Notes under the pieces: model-generated
Database searches by the model: none
What the model saw: only the letters and a program-made list of their open reading frames with translations
Told to the model about the DNA's origin: nothing
Shown: piece by piece, positions 1 to 8,191 of the stretch
How the letters are laid out: every line of letters begins with the position of its first letter
Numbering within the stretch: the first letter of the stretch is position 1
NCBI GenBank assembly: GCA_016720075.1
Contig: JADJXW010000004.1
Span: 1-64,000, forward strand
DNA: 64,000 nt
From: Pseudomonadota bacterium
GTDB taxonomy: Bacteria; Pseudomonadota; Gammaproteobacteria; Steroidobacterales; Steroidobacteraceae
Direction: 5' to 3'
Position numbers and translations under genes: made by a program

Positions 1-508
1 CCCGACCCATGCCATGCATCAGGCCGGCGAGCATGGCCTGGTCGGCGTTGACCTTGCTCCAGCTGCGCGCCACCACGTACGACATGGCGGCCACCCTGAC
101 GCTGCGTTCCCACAGGTCGTGCAGGGGCTTGCGCAGGGGCGCCAGCTCCTTGGCGTTCTTGATCTGGTCCATCGCGTAGGCCAGCGAGGCGCTGCGCACG
201 TTCGACAGCCCTATGCGCGCGATGGCGGATTTCAGTTCGGTGATCTTGGCGCCGTTCGGGTTCAGCGCGGCGGAGTTCGCCATCTGCAGCAGCTTGGCCG
301 CCATGGCGGGCTCGGCGCTGACCACGCGCGCGATCTGCGCGGCGCTGCAGTTCTCGTCGGCGAGCACCTTGCGCACGCGCACGGCCACGTCTGGGAACGA
401 CGGAATCTCGATCTTGCCGGCCGACATCTCCAGTGCCAGCGACTGGACGAACGCGAAGGCGGCCTGGTTGCTCGGGCCGGCAATATTGCCCTGGTGCTCA
501 GCTGACAT
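1..508 (-). CDS. HDOD domain protein (C-terminal part beyond left edge)
   Basis: A minus-strand reading frame opens with ATG at 508 and stays open to the window edge, about 169 residues. After a short leader it shows the HDOD pattern: IEIPSFPDVAVRVRKVLAD, then AAKLLQMANSAALNP, and a degenerate HD segment MLAGLMHGMGR near the edge. HDOD proteins are HD-related signalling modules without the catalytic HD-GYP residues. It is clearly paralogous to the HDOD gene at 1019-1939 and shares blocks such as NPxG and ELxPLR. It is the last visible member of the long flagellar operon, 21 bp after the DUF2802 gene. The ligand or partner cannot be read from sequence. Confidence 0.85.
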   Translation of the reverse strand, partial: MSAEHQGNIAGPSNQAAFAFVQSLALEMSAGKIEIPSFPDVAVRVRKVLADENCSAAQIARVVSAEPAMAAKLLQMANSAALNPNGAKITELKSAIARIGLSNVRSASLAYAMDQIKNAKELAPLRKPLHDLWERSVRVAAMSYVVARSWSKVNADQAMLAGLMHGMGR

Positions 509-529
509 AATTTGGAAGGAGCCCCTGCT

Positions 530-943
530 CTACTGGTTGCGTTCGGGATTGTGCAGACGGGTCAGGAGCTGTGCCTCGTGACGCGTCACACCTGTGGCGG
601 AAACGATGTCATCGGGATCGGCGCCATGGCGCGCGAGCTTGAGCGCAAGTTCATAGCCGCGCTGCGCGCTGCCGGCGGCGGCCTGCTGCAGCTGCTGCCG
701 ATCCTCGATGCGGTTCTGTAGCGCCGCGATCTGGCCGGCCAGCTGCTGGGCGAGCTCAGCCAGGGAATGCGTCTGACCCCGGGATTCCTGCAGCTGCGCG
801 AACAGTTCCCGCATGTCGCGGCGACCGGACCGGTGCCAGCGGCCAAAGGCGAACGCGAAGATCAGCAGCGCGATGGCCAGCAGGCCCGCGCGGGCCGCGA
901 AGAACAGCCACTCGTTGGTTTCAAACAGGCTGGCGATATCCAT
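530..943 (-). CDS. DUF2802 family membrane-anchored protein
   Basis: About 137 residues. One hydrophobic N-terminal segment (roughly residues 10-30, ARAGLLAIALLIFAFAFG) is followed by a coiled-coil rich in Q, L and A (SLAELAQQLAGQIAALQNRI). The C-terminal helical part, ADPDDIVSATGVTRHEAQLL, looks like a small HTH-like fold. This is the DUF2802 architecture, which in Pseudomonas and Xanthomonas sits at the end of the flagellar/chemotaxis operon. I chose the ATG at 943 because GGAG lies five bases upstream; a GTG at 949 is an alternative. It is flanked by two HDOD genes and has its own possible sigma-54 promoter. Function is unknown. Confidence 0.8.
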   Translation of the reverse strand: MDIASLFETNEWLFFAARAGLLAIALLIFAFAFGRWHRSGRRDMRELFAQLQESRGQTHSLAELAQQLAGQIAALQNRIEDRQQLQQAAAGSAQRGYELALKLARHGADPDDIVSATGVTRHEAQLLTRLHNPERNQ

Positions 944-994
944 GACCACTCCGGATAAGGATCTGCGCCGACATTCCGGCGCCCCATTTACAGA

Positions 995-1010
995 AGCATG
1001 ATCCGTGCCA
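995..1010 (-). promoter_or_regulatory. candidate sigma-54 promoter for the DUF2802-HDOD pair
   Basis: On the minus strand the site reads TGGCACGGATCATGCT. GG and GC are ten bases apart, as sigma-54 needs; the -24 element is perfect and the -12 element has one mismatch (ATGC for TTGC). It fills the 75-bp gap after the upstream HDOD stop and would give a leader of about 41 nt for the DUF2802 gene. Confidence 0.45.
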
Positions 1011-1018
1011 CGCGGGCC

Positions 1019-1939
1019 TCAGGCGCCGAACAGCGCACGCAGCTGCTGGACTTCCTCGAGCGCAGTGTGAATTGCGTCACTGCAGGCTTCGCGGTCCAGG
1101 TTCAGACGGACCAGCAGCGGCTCATGCAGCAGGCACACCTGGGCCAGCTGCATCTGGTCGAGATAATCCGCCCTCGATGGCGGCATCAGGTCGGCCAGCA
1201 GCTGGGACACCATCAATACGTCCCCCAGCCCCGCGGGCCCCTGCTCGTCGTCCGCGGTTTCCCAGCGCCTCTGGAAATTCTCTATGGCCTCGCAGAACTC
1301 GCGGGGCACCTCCCATTTGAGCAGCAGGACGCCGGTGACGGTTTCGCTCCAGCGCTCCAGCAATCGTTCGGGTATGCCGTCCTGTTCAAACAGGTGCGGC
1401 ATCGCGTGCATGCGCGCCAGCACATAGAGGCGACCCACCACGTGCAGCAGGCCGATCAGCAGGCCGGAGTCCGCCGGTGCGATCCGCGTCTTCTGTGCGA
1501 CCGCCTTGGCCAGCGATCCCACCGTGACTCCTCGGCGCCAGAGCGCCCCGAGGCGATCACGCAGCGGCCGCATCTCCTCGGCGCTGCGCAGTCTCTGGAC
1601 AACCATCGCCAGCGCGGCCGCGCGCACCATGCGGGTGCCCACCCGCTGCACGCCCATGCGCAGATCCCGCGCCTGTATGCCCGAGGGATTGAACGCCGCG
1701 GCATTGGCCATGCGCAGCACCAGCATAGCCAGCTCCGGCTCGAGGGAGATGGCCTCGGCGATGTCGTGGATGTCGGTGTTCTCGTCCGCCAGCAACTGCT
1801 GCACTCGCAGCACGACCGGCGGAAAGCCGGGCAGCTGGATGTCGCCGAAGGCCACGTCGCGCGCCAGCATGTCCCCGAAGGTCGCCGCGTCGCGGTTCCA
1901 GGTTTCGTCGATAGGGGAAAGATTGGTAGGTTCGCTCAC
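1019..1939 (-). CDS. HDOD domain protein
   Basis: 306 residues. The HDOD core runs from about residue 35 (IQLPGFPPVVLRVQQLLADE) through LVLRMANAAAFNPSG to LLIGLLHVVGRLY near residue 190. In that last stretch the HD metal site is degenerate, as is normal for HDOD. A C-terminal helical tail follows. It overlaps the end of motD by 4 bp, so the two are translationally coupled. It occupies the place where parC/parP/cheW lie in Pseudomonas-type clusters. Together with the similar gene at the left edge it forms a tandem paralogous pair separated by DUF2802. HDOD proteins usually act in signal transduction; the specific role here is unknown. Confidence 0.85.
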   Translation of the reverse strand: MSEPTNLSPIDETWNRDAATFGDMLARDVAFGDIQLPGFPPVVLRVQQLLADENTDIHDIAEAISLEPELAMLVLRMANAAAFNPSGIQARDLRMGVQRVGTRMVRAAALAMVVQRLRSAEEMRPLRDRLGALWRRGVTVGSLAKAVAQKTRIAPADSGLLIGLLHVVGRLYVLARMHAMPHLFEQDGIPERLLERWSETVTGVLLLKWEVPREFCEAIENFQRRWETADDEQGPAGLGDVLMVSQLLADLMPPSRADYLDQMQLAQVCLLHEPLLVRLNLDREACSDAIHTALEEVQQLRALFGA

Positions 1940-2691
1940 GGCGCAGCTCCAACGCCGTCCTGGCGACCTGTAGTGGGTTCAACGTCCAGAATAGTCAGCA
2001 CGACGCGACGGTTGGCATTGCGCCCGTCTGGCGTCGCGTTCGGCAGCACCGGCCGGAATTCACCATATGCCACCACGGAAAGCCGCCGTGGATCGATGCC
2101 ACCCTCTTCCATGATATGCACGACGCTGGCGGCGCGGGCAGCGGACAGTTCCCAGTTCGAGCGATAGGCGCCAGCGCTGATGGGCACATTGTCGGTGTGC
2201 CCTTTCACCTGGATGCTGTTCGGGAATGCCTTCAGCACATCGGCCAGCTGGCGGATCACTGGCTGCGCGGCATCGGCCAGCAGTGCCGAACCGGAGGAGA
2301 AAAGAATGTCGGAGCGGATGGCGATCTCGACGAAACCGTCCCCCTGCTGCACATCCACCAGCCCCTGGGCGATCAGCGGACTCATGGCCTCCTCGGCCTC
2401 CTGCGCCATCTGGCGCATCGCCATGCTGCGCACATCGTTGTCGAGCTGGACGATCGGGGCGGCGATGGTGGTGGCGGCCGGCACCCCGACCTGCACGGGC
2501 TGCGGCCCCTCTGGCGCACCGCGAAAGGCGGCATTCAGGGAATCCGATACCACCCGGTACTTGCCTTCGTTCACCGTCGAGATCGAGTACATCACGACGA
2601 AGAAGGCCAGCAGCAGCGTGACCAGGTCTCCATACGGAATCGCCCAGGACTCGTGGTTCGTATGCTCATCATGATGTTTGCGACGTGCCAT
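1936..2691 (-). CDS. motD: flagellar stator protein MotD (MotB family)
   Basis: 251 residues. A single N-terminal membrane helix carries the proton-binding aspartate (D22) in YGDLVTLLLAFFVVMYSIS. A linker follows, then a C-terminal OmpA-like peptidoglycan-binding domain with IQVKGHTDNVPISAG and NRRVVLTI. In Pseudomonas-type clusters motC-motD encode the second stator, which helps swarming and movement in viscous media. The gene lies 7 bp after the frameshifted motC and overlaps the next HDOD gene. It appears intact. If motC is really broken, MotD would lack its in-cluster partner. Confidence 0.93.
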   Translation of the reverse strand: MARRKHHDEHTNHESWAIPYGDLVTLLLAFFVVMYSISTVNEGKYRVVSDSLNAAFRGAPEGPQPVQVGVPAATTIAAPIVQLDNDVRSMAMRQMAQEAEEAMSPLIAQGLVDVQQGDGFVEIAIRSDILFSSGSALLADAAQPVIRQLADVLKAFPNSIQVKGHTDNVPISAGAYRSNWELSAARAASVVHIMEEGGIDPRRLSVVAYGEFRPVLPNATPDGRNANRRVVLTILDVEPTTGRQDGVGAAP

Positions 2692-2698
2692 GGTGATT

Positions 2699-3440
2699 TC
2701 AGTGCAGGTAGCCCTGCAGGCGCGATTCGATGCTGCGCGGGTTATCGCCCTGCGCGATGGCCACCATGCCCTCGATCACCATCTCGCGCACATGGCTCTG
2801 GGCCTGCACGGTGGTCCTGAGTTTGCTGGCAATGGGAAGCAGGAAAAGGTTCGCTAGTCCGATGCCGTAGACGGTGGCAGTGAAGGCGGCGGCGATGCCT
2901 GCGCCGAGCTTGGCCGGATCCGCCAGGTTCTGCATCACCGCCATGAGCCCCAGCACCGCGCCAATGATGCCCAGCGTGGGCGCATACACGCCCATGCCCT
3001 CGAACACCTTTGCCGCGCGCAGGTCCGCAGCCTCGCGGCCGGAAAGCTCCACTTCCATGGTCGACCTGATGGCGTCTGGCTCTCCGCCGTCGACAACCAG
3101 TTGCAGCCCCTTGCGGATGAAATCATCGCGCTCACGTTCTATCTGGCCCTCCAGGCCAAGCAGCCCCTGCTTGCGCGCGATCTGGCTCCATTCAACGAGG
3201 CGTTGCACCAGCCCGCGGGCATCCATCACCGGCGAGCGGAACACCCAGGGGAAGTATCACGACGGCGCGCTTCATCACGCGACCCGGGGTCTGCACCAGG
3301 ATGGCGGCAAAGGTCCCCACCACCACGATCATCATCGCAGCGGAGGAAACCAGCGAATGCAGGCCGGCACCCTTCAGGATCGCGCCGGAAACCAGCGCGA
3401 CGAAGGCAAGGACAATGCCGGCGATGCTGAGCAGGTCCAC
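2699..3440 (-). pseudogene. motC: flagellar stator protein MotC (MotA family), frameshifted
   Basis: Two frames together make one MotA/MotC protein of about 245 residues. The first frame, from GTG 3440 with GGGAG six bases upstream, gives helix 1-2 (MDLLSIAGIVLAFVALVSG) up to AVVILP. The second resumes at WVFRSPVMDARG and carries the cytoplasmic loop and helices 3-4 (YAPTLGIIGAVLGLM, NLADPAKLGAGIAAAFTATV). The frames meet at a run of four C on the coding strand (G at 3248-3251); removing one base restores a full-length protein. The gene follows fliA by 3 bp. It may be a homopolymer sequencing error or a true lesion. Confidence 0.85.
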
Positions 3441-3443
3441 GGA

Positions 3444-3964
3444 CTACTCCCTTTGCTCCGAATTCCAGCTGCGCAGCCTGGCGCGCAGGCGGACGAGCGC
3501 CTGCCCATGCAGCTGGCAGACACGCGATTCGCTGATGCCGAGCACGGCGCCGATTTCCTTCAGGTTCAGCTCATCGTCGTAATACATCGACATCACCAGC
3601 CGCTCGCGCTCAGGCAGGTTGCTGATGGCTTCGGCCACGGCCAGGCGCAGCGCGCCGCTTTGCGCCTCGAGCAGCGGATCGGCCTCGCGATCGGCCACCT
3701 CGTGCGCATCGTTGGCCTCGTCCATGCTCGAGAGCTGGCAGGCCAGGGAGTCCTGCAGTACCCGATGGTATTCCTCGATCGAGACGCCCATCGCCTTAGC
3801 AGGCCGACCATGCCGGCCTGGATCAGGTCATTGACCTCGACGCTGTGTGGCAGCCGACCCGCCAGGTGGTAGGCAATGCGCTTGACGAGCTCGGCATGCC
3901 GCATCACCAGCGCGTCGGAAGACGCGCGGCCCGAGACAGCCTGGTATGCATTGACTGGACTCAT
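3444..3964 (-). pseudogene. fliA: flagellar sigma factor FliA (sigma-28) with internal deletion
   Basis: The N-terminal part, about 55 residues from ATG 3964, matches sigma-28: ALVMRHAELVKRIAYHLAGR, then VNDLIQAGMVGLL. At about 3797 the frame continues into nonsense. In another frame the protein resumes at AMGVSIEEYHRVLQD and goes on to a good region 4 (NLPERERLVMSMYYDDELNL, KEIGAVLGISESRVCQLHG). Compared with FliA of about 240 residues, roughly 70 residues are gone: most of region 2 and the start of region 3, which bind the -10 element and core polymerase. The deletion also changes frame. The start overlaps the flhG stop (ATGA). As written it cannot give a working sigma factor, yet four good sigma-28 promoters remain in the window. 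Confidence 0.85.
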
Positions 3965-4848
3965 CGCACCGCCTCAAGCCGCGGCATGGACTGCGGCAGA
4001 AGTCTTTCCATGAAGAATTCGACGTTGCCGCGCGGCCCCTGCGCCAGCGGCCACTTCTCGGCCTGTCGCGCCAGGCGCACGAAGGCCCTCGCGGCAGGAC
4101 TGGAGGGAAACGCATTCACGACGGTGCGCTGTTCGCGGATCGCGCTGCGCACGAACGGGTCGTCTGGAATCTCTCCCGCGTACTCCAGCACCACGTCGAG
4201 GAAGCGGTTCGTCACCCGTTCCAGCTTGCGGAACAGGCCCTCTCCCGCGCCCTGCGCGGGCGACAGGTTGGCGAGGATGCGGAATCGCCTCACGCCGTGA
4301 TTCCGATTCAGCAGCTTGATCAGCGCATAGGCATCGGTGAGCGAGGCGGGTTCGTCGCGCATCACCACCAGCACCTGCTGGGCTGCCTGGCAGAACTGGC
4401 GGACGCTGTCGGCAATGCCTGCGGCGGTATCCACCACGAGCACATCAAGTCCGGCAGTCAGGTGACTGAAGGCCTGCACGAGCCCCAGGTGTTCCGAGGT
4501 GGACAGTTCGGACAGCCTGGCGACGCCCGAGGCGCCAGGCAGAACCCTGAATCCCAGCGGGGATTCGATGACCGCCTCTTCCAGCGTGCAGCGACCGTCG
4601 AGCACGTGTTCCAGCGTGAAGCGCGGCGTGAGGCCCAGCAGCACATCCACATTGGCCAGCCCCATGTCGCCATCGAACAGCAGCACACGCTTGCCCTGCG
4701 CGGCAAGCGCGGCTGCGAGGTTCACCGCCACGCTGGTCTTGCCGACGCCGCCCTTGCCACCGGTAACGGCAATCACCTGTACCGGGGCGGGCCTCACGGC
4801 GGCACGTATGCCGGCTGCCTGCGCAGCGTCGAACTTACCGGATCGCAT
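3961..4848 (-). CDS. flhG: flagellar number regulator FlhG (FleN/YlxH, MinD-like ATPase)
   Basis: 295 residues from ATG 4848. The deviant Walker A GGKGGVGKT lies at residues 30-38, followed by LFDGDMGLANVDVLLG and VVDTAAGI, as in MinD/FlhG. FlhG limits the number of polar flagella, opposes FlhF and, in Pseudomonas, binds FleQ. It overlaps the end of flhF by 14 bp and the fliA start by 4 bp. The N-terminus is short, and a DQAxxLR-type motif known to stimulate FlhF GTPase is not obvious in MRSGKFDAAQAAGIRAA, though DAAQAAGIR is reminiscent of it. A longer start is possible but would read through the flhF C-terminus. Confidence 0.92.
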   Translation of the reverse strand: MRSGKFDAAQAAGIRAAVRPAPVQVIAVTGGKGGVGKTSVAVNLAAALAAQGKRVLLFDGDMGLANVDVLLGLTPRFTLEHVLDGRCTLEEAVIESPLGFRVLPGASGVARLSELSTSEHLGLVQAFSHLTAGLDVLVVDTAAGIADSVRQFCQAAQQVLVVMRDEPASLTDAYALIKLLNRNHGVRRFRILANLSPAQGAGEGLFRKLERVTNRFLDVVLEYAGEIPDDPFVRSAIREQRTVVNAFPSSPAARAFVRLARQAEKWPLAQGPRGNVEFFMERLLPQSMPRLEAVR

Positions 4849-6064
4849 GGGCCACCTTGCCGAACTTGCGGGCGAGCAGCTCATCGCCGGCCGAGGCATC
4901 GGTTGCCTGCGCCAGGTACACGGCACGCGCAACAAGCTGATGCGCCCGCGCGGGCGTGAGATCCTCGGGTATGCGCGGCCCCTCGGCCACGTAACTGATC
5001 GGAAGCCCAGCGCCAATCAGCGCCGACAGCGTTCCACCGAGGCTCGCGGCCTCGTCGAGCTTGGTCAACAGCGCCGCGGCGGGATGGAACGCGGCAAAGC
5101 GCTGCACGGATTCCTCGAGTACCGCTGACTGGGATCCCGCAGACAGCGTCAGCCAGCACTGCGCGCCGATGCGCGACAGCGCGTCGTTCAGGCTGGATGC
5201 CCGCGATTCGAGCGTCGCATCCCGTGGCGCGACGCCTGCCGTATCGATCAGCACCAGGCGGCAATCGGGCAGCCGCGAGAGAAGTTGCGGCAGTTCGGCG
5301 GCATCAGCCAGCGCGTAGCACTCCACGCCCAGCAGGCGACCGAGTACGCGCAGCTGTTCCTCCGCGCCGAAGCGCTGGTCATCAAGCGATACCAGCGCTA
5401 TGTGCCGCATTCCATGGCGCATCACCCAGCGTGCCGCGAGCTTAGCGATGGCCGTCGTCTTGCCGACTCCCGTCGGGCCGACAAAGGCCACCCGGCCGCC
5501 CTTGTCGAGCAGGTCATCGCCGGTCACCGTGAGCCGCCGTGAGAGCTGCGCCAGCACCCGGCGCTGCGCGTCGGCGAACCGGACACCATCGGGCAGCTCG
5601 CCGAGCAGCTCCGCTGCCAGCGGCGCGGTGATGCCGACGGTGGTGAGTTCCTTCAGCAGCTCGGCCGCCGCCGGGGCGCGGCGCGTCAGGTCATTCCAGG
5701 CCAGCTGCGAGAGCTGCCATTCCAGCAGGTGGCGCATGCCGCGCAGTTCATCGCCGACGCGCGCTTCCGCCAACGATGCCGCTTCCGTGCCAGGTTGCGC
5801 GGATACCTGCGCCAGCAGGCTGGCGAAGTCCGGCTGCACCGCCGCGGCCGGAGCAACAGACGGCGCAGCGGCCATCCCCGCGGCCCGCGCGGGGACCACT
5901 TCGGGGAGCGCGACCTCGTCCTTCTGCGACTCGATGGCCACCGCAACCTCCACGCCTTCTGGCAGGTGTCGGGTGGAGAGGATCACCGCATCGGCACCCT
6001 GCTCCTCGCGCACCTGGCGCAGCGCGCTGCGCATGTCTTTGGCGGTATAGGTCTTGATGTTCAT
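4835..6064 (-). CDS. flhF: flagellar placement GTPase FlhF (SRP family)
   Basis: 409 residues. The N-terminal B domain begins MNIKTYTAKDMRSALRQVRE. An Ala/Pro-rich linker (about 55-80) and an N domain follow. The SRP-type GTPase domain has its P-loop GPTGVGKT at 196-203, then SLDDQRFGAEEQL, LIDTAGV and LLTKLDEA. FlhF recruits early basal-body parts to the cell pole, so polar flagella are likely. It lies 24 bp after flhA in the same operon and overlaps flhG. Confidence 0.95.
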   Translation of the reverse strand: MNIKTYTAKDMRSALRQVREEQGADAVILSTRHLPEGVEVAVAIESQKDEVALPEVVPARAAGMAAAPSVAPAAAVQPDFASLLAQVSAQPGTEAASLAEARVGDELRGMRHLLEWQLSQLAWNDLTRRAPAAAELLKELTTVGITAPLAAELLGELPDGVRFADAQRRVLAQLSRRLTVTGDDLLDKGGRVAFVGPTGVGKTTAIAKLAARWVMRHGMRHIALVSLDDQRFGAEEQLRVLGRLLGVECYALADAAELPQLLSRLPDCRLVLIDTAGVAPRDATLESRASSLNDALSRIGAQCWLTLSAGSQSAVLEESVQRFAAFHPAAALLTKLDEAASLGGTLSALIGAGLPISYVAEGPRIPEDLTPARAHQLVARAVYLAQATDASAGDELLARKFGKVAHAIR

Positions 6065-6088
6065 TTCGTCAGTCCTGAAGCAACAGTT

Positions 6089-8185
6089 CTATCGGCCCAC
6101 CGCGGTCACGAGGCGAACGCGGCGGTTGTCGGGGATTTCGTTCCACGCGAGCACGGTCAGCCCGGGCACGCCTGCGCGCACGAAGCGCGACAGCGTCTGG
6201 CGCAGCGTGGGCGGCACGAGCAGCACCGCCGGTTCACCCAGCATTTCCTGCCGGCGGGTGGTTTCCGTGAGGCGTTGCTGTAGTCGTTCGGCCAGCCCCG
6301 GCTCAAGGCCAGGACCGCTGGTGCCGCCGGCATTGAGAGACCCCTGCAGCAGCTGCTCCAGGTCGTTCTCCAGCGTGATGACGGGCAGTTCGTCCTTTAG
6401 ACCGGCGATGTCCTGCACGATCTGCCTGCCCAGCGCGACACGGACCTGCGACTGCAGAACCATCGGGTCCAGCGACCGGGGCGCATGCTCCGACAGTGTC
6501 TCGAGAATGGTGCGCATGTTGCGGATGGGCACGCGCTCGGCCAGCAGGCCCTGCAGCACACGCACCAGCACGCTCATTGGCAGCGCCTTGGGAACCAGGT
6601 CTTCCACCAGCTTGGGCGAGCTGCGGGTCAACGCGGTCAGCAGTTGCTGCACTTCCTCGTGGCCCAGCAGCTCGTGCGCATGGGTCTGGATGAGGTGGCT
6701 CAGATGGGTGGCGATCACGGTGCTCGGATCCACCACCGTGTAGCCCAGGGTCTGCGCATGGTCACGCGCCGAGGGCTCGATCCATACCGCCTCCATGCCA
6801 AAGGCCGGGTCGGTGGTCTCGATGCCGCTGACCTTGCCGAACACGCGGCCCGGATTGATCGCGAGCTCGCGATCCGGATGAATCACGCCTTCACCCACCG
6901 GCACGCCCGCCAGGTTGATGCGATATACCGTGGGCGCGAACTCGAGGTTGTCGCGGATGTGCACGGGAGGAACCAGGAATCCCAGCTCATTGGTGAGCTT
7001 GCGGCGAATGCCGCGCACGCGCGCCAGCAGGTCGCCGCCCTGGGTGGCATCCACCAGTGGCACCAGGCGATAGCCGACTTCAAGCCCCAGCAGATCCACG
7101 GGGCGAACGTCTTCCCACGAGAGTTCGCGCGATTCCGGAGGCACCACTGCCGCGGCGTCCGTCGCCGGCGCTGCGGCCTCGGCCTCGGCGCGGGCGGCTT
7201 CTGCCGCTGCCTTGTTCTGCAGCATGCGGGCGGCCCCCGCACACAGCGCGGCGATGCCGAGGAAGGCGATGTTCGGCATGCCCGGGATCAGGCCCATCAG
7301 GCCAATGATGCCGGCGGACACATACAGCGCCTTGGGCTGGCCAAACAGCTGGCGGCTGATCTCACCGCCCATGTCCTGCGAGCGGGACATGCGCGTCACG
7401 ATGATGGCCACGGCCGTCGAGAGCAGCAGCGCCGGCAACTGCGCCACCAGGCCGTCGCCGATCGTAAGCAGCGTGTAGGTGCGGGCGGCATCTCCGGCCG
7501 ACATGTCGTGCGCGAGAATGCCGATGCCGAGACCGCCCAGCATGTTCAGCACCAGGATCATGATGCCGGCCGTGGCGTCGCCGCGCGCGAACTTGCTGGC
7601 GCCATCCATCGAACCGTAGAAATCCGCCTCGGCGCGCACTTCATGGCGGCGCACGCGGGCTTCATCCTGCGTGATCAGCCCGGCGTTCAGGTCCGCGTCG
7701 ATGGCCATCTGCTTGCCGGGCATGGCGTCGAGGGTGAATCGCGCGGTGACTTCCGAGATGCGGCCCGCGCCCTTGGTCACCACGACGAAGTTGATGATGG
7801 TCAGGATGATGAACACCACGACGCCGACGGCGTAGTTGCCGCCGACGACGAACTCGCCGAAGGACTCGATCACCTTGCCCGCCGCGCCGTGGCCTGTGTG
7901 GCCATGCATCAGCACGACGCGCGTCGAGGCGACATTCAGCGCCAGGCGCAACAGGGTGGCCAGCAGCAACACACTCGGGAACACGCCGAACTCGAGCGGC
8001 CGCGGCACATAGAACACCGCCATCAGCACGACCAGCGACAGCGCGATGTTGAAGGTGAACAGAATATCGAGCGCCAGCGGCGGCGGCGGCAACACGACCA
8101 TGGCGAGAACGGCCAGGATGCCGATGGGCACGCCTATGCCGCTTCTGAAGAAGTCCCGGATTGTGAGTGTCTGGGCCTGGGCCAT
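6089..8185 (-). CDS. flhA: flagellar export gate protein FlhA
   Basis: 698 residues, the usual FlhA length. About eight membrane helices fill the first 330 residues (GVPIGILAVLAMVVLPPPPLA; FNIALSLVVLMAVFYV). Between them is the conserved cytoplasmic FHIPEP loop (RFTLDAMPGKQMAIDADLNA, EADFYGSMDGASKFARGDA). The C-terminal cytosolic domain docks chaperone-substrate complexes. FlhA forms the nonameric export gate with FlhB and FliPQR. It sits 6 bp after flhB. No lesions seen. Confidence 0.97.
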   Translation of the reverse strand: MAQAQTLTIRDFFRSGIGVPIGILAVLAMVVLPPPPLALDILFTFNIALSLVVLMAVFYVPRPLEFGVFPSVLLLATLLRLALNVASTRVVLMHGHTGHGAAGKVIESFGEFVVGGNYAVGVVVFIILTIINFVVVTKGAGRISEVTARFTLDAMPGKQMAIDADLNAGLITQDEARVRRHEVRAEADFYGSMDGASKFARGDATAGIMILVLNMLGGLGIGILAHDMSAGDAARTYTLLTIGDGLVAQLPALLLSTAVAIIVTRMSRSQDMGGEISRQLFGQPKALYVSAGIIGLMGLIPGMPNIAFLGIAALCAGAARMLQNKAAAEAARAEAEAAAPATDAAAVVPPESRELSWEDVRPVDLLGLEVGYRLVPLVDATQGGDLLARVRGIRRKLTNELGFLVPPVHIRDNLEFAPTVYRINLAGVPVGEGVIHPDRELAINPGRVFGKVSGIETTDPAFGMEAVWIEPSARDHAQTLGYTVVDPSTVIATHLSHLIQTHAHELLGHEEVQQLLTALTRSSPKLVEDLVPKALPMSVLVRVLQGLLAERVPIRNMRTILETLSEHAPRSLDPMVLQSQVRVALGRQIVQDIAGLKDELPVITLENDLEQLLQGSLNAGGTSGPGLEPGLAERLQQRLTETTRRQEMLGEPAVLLVPPTLRQTLSRFVRAGVPGLTVLAWNEIPDNRRVRLVTAVGR

Positions 8186-8191
8186 GTCTGT

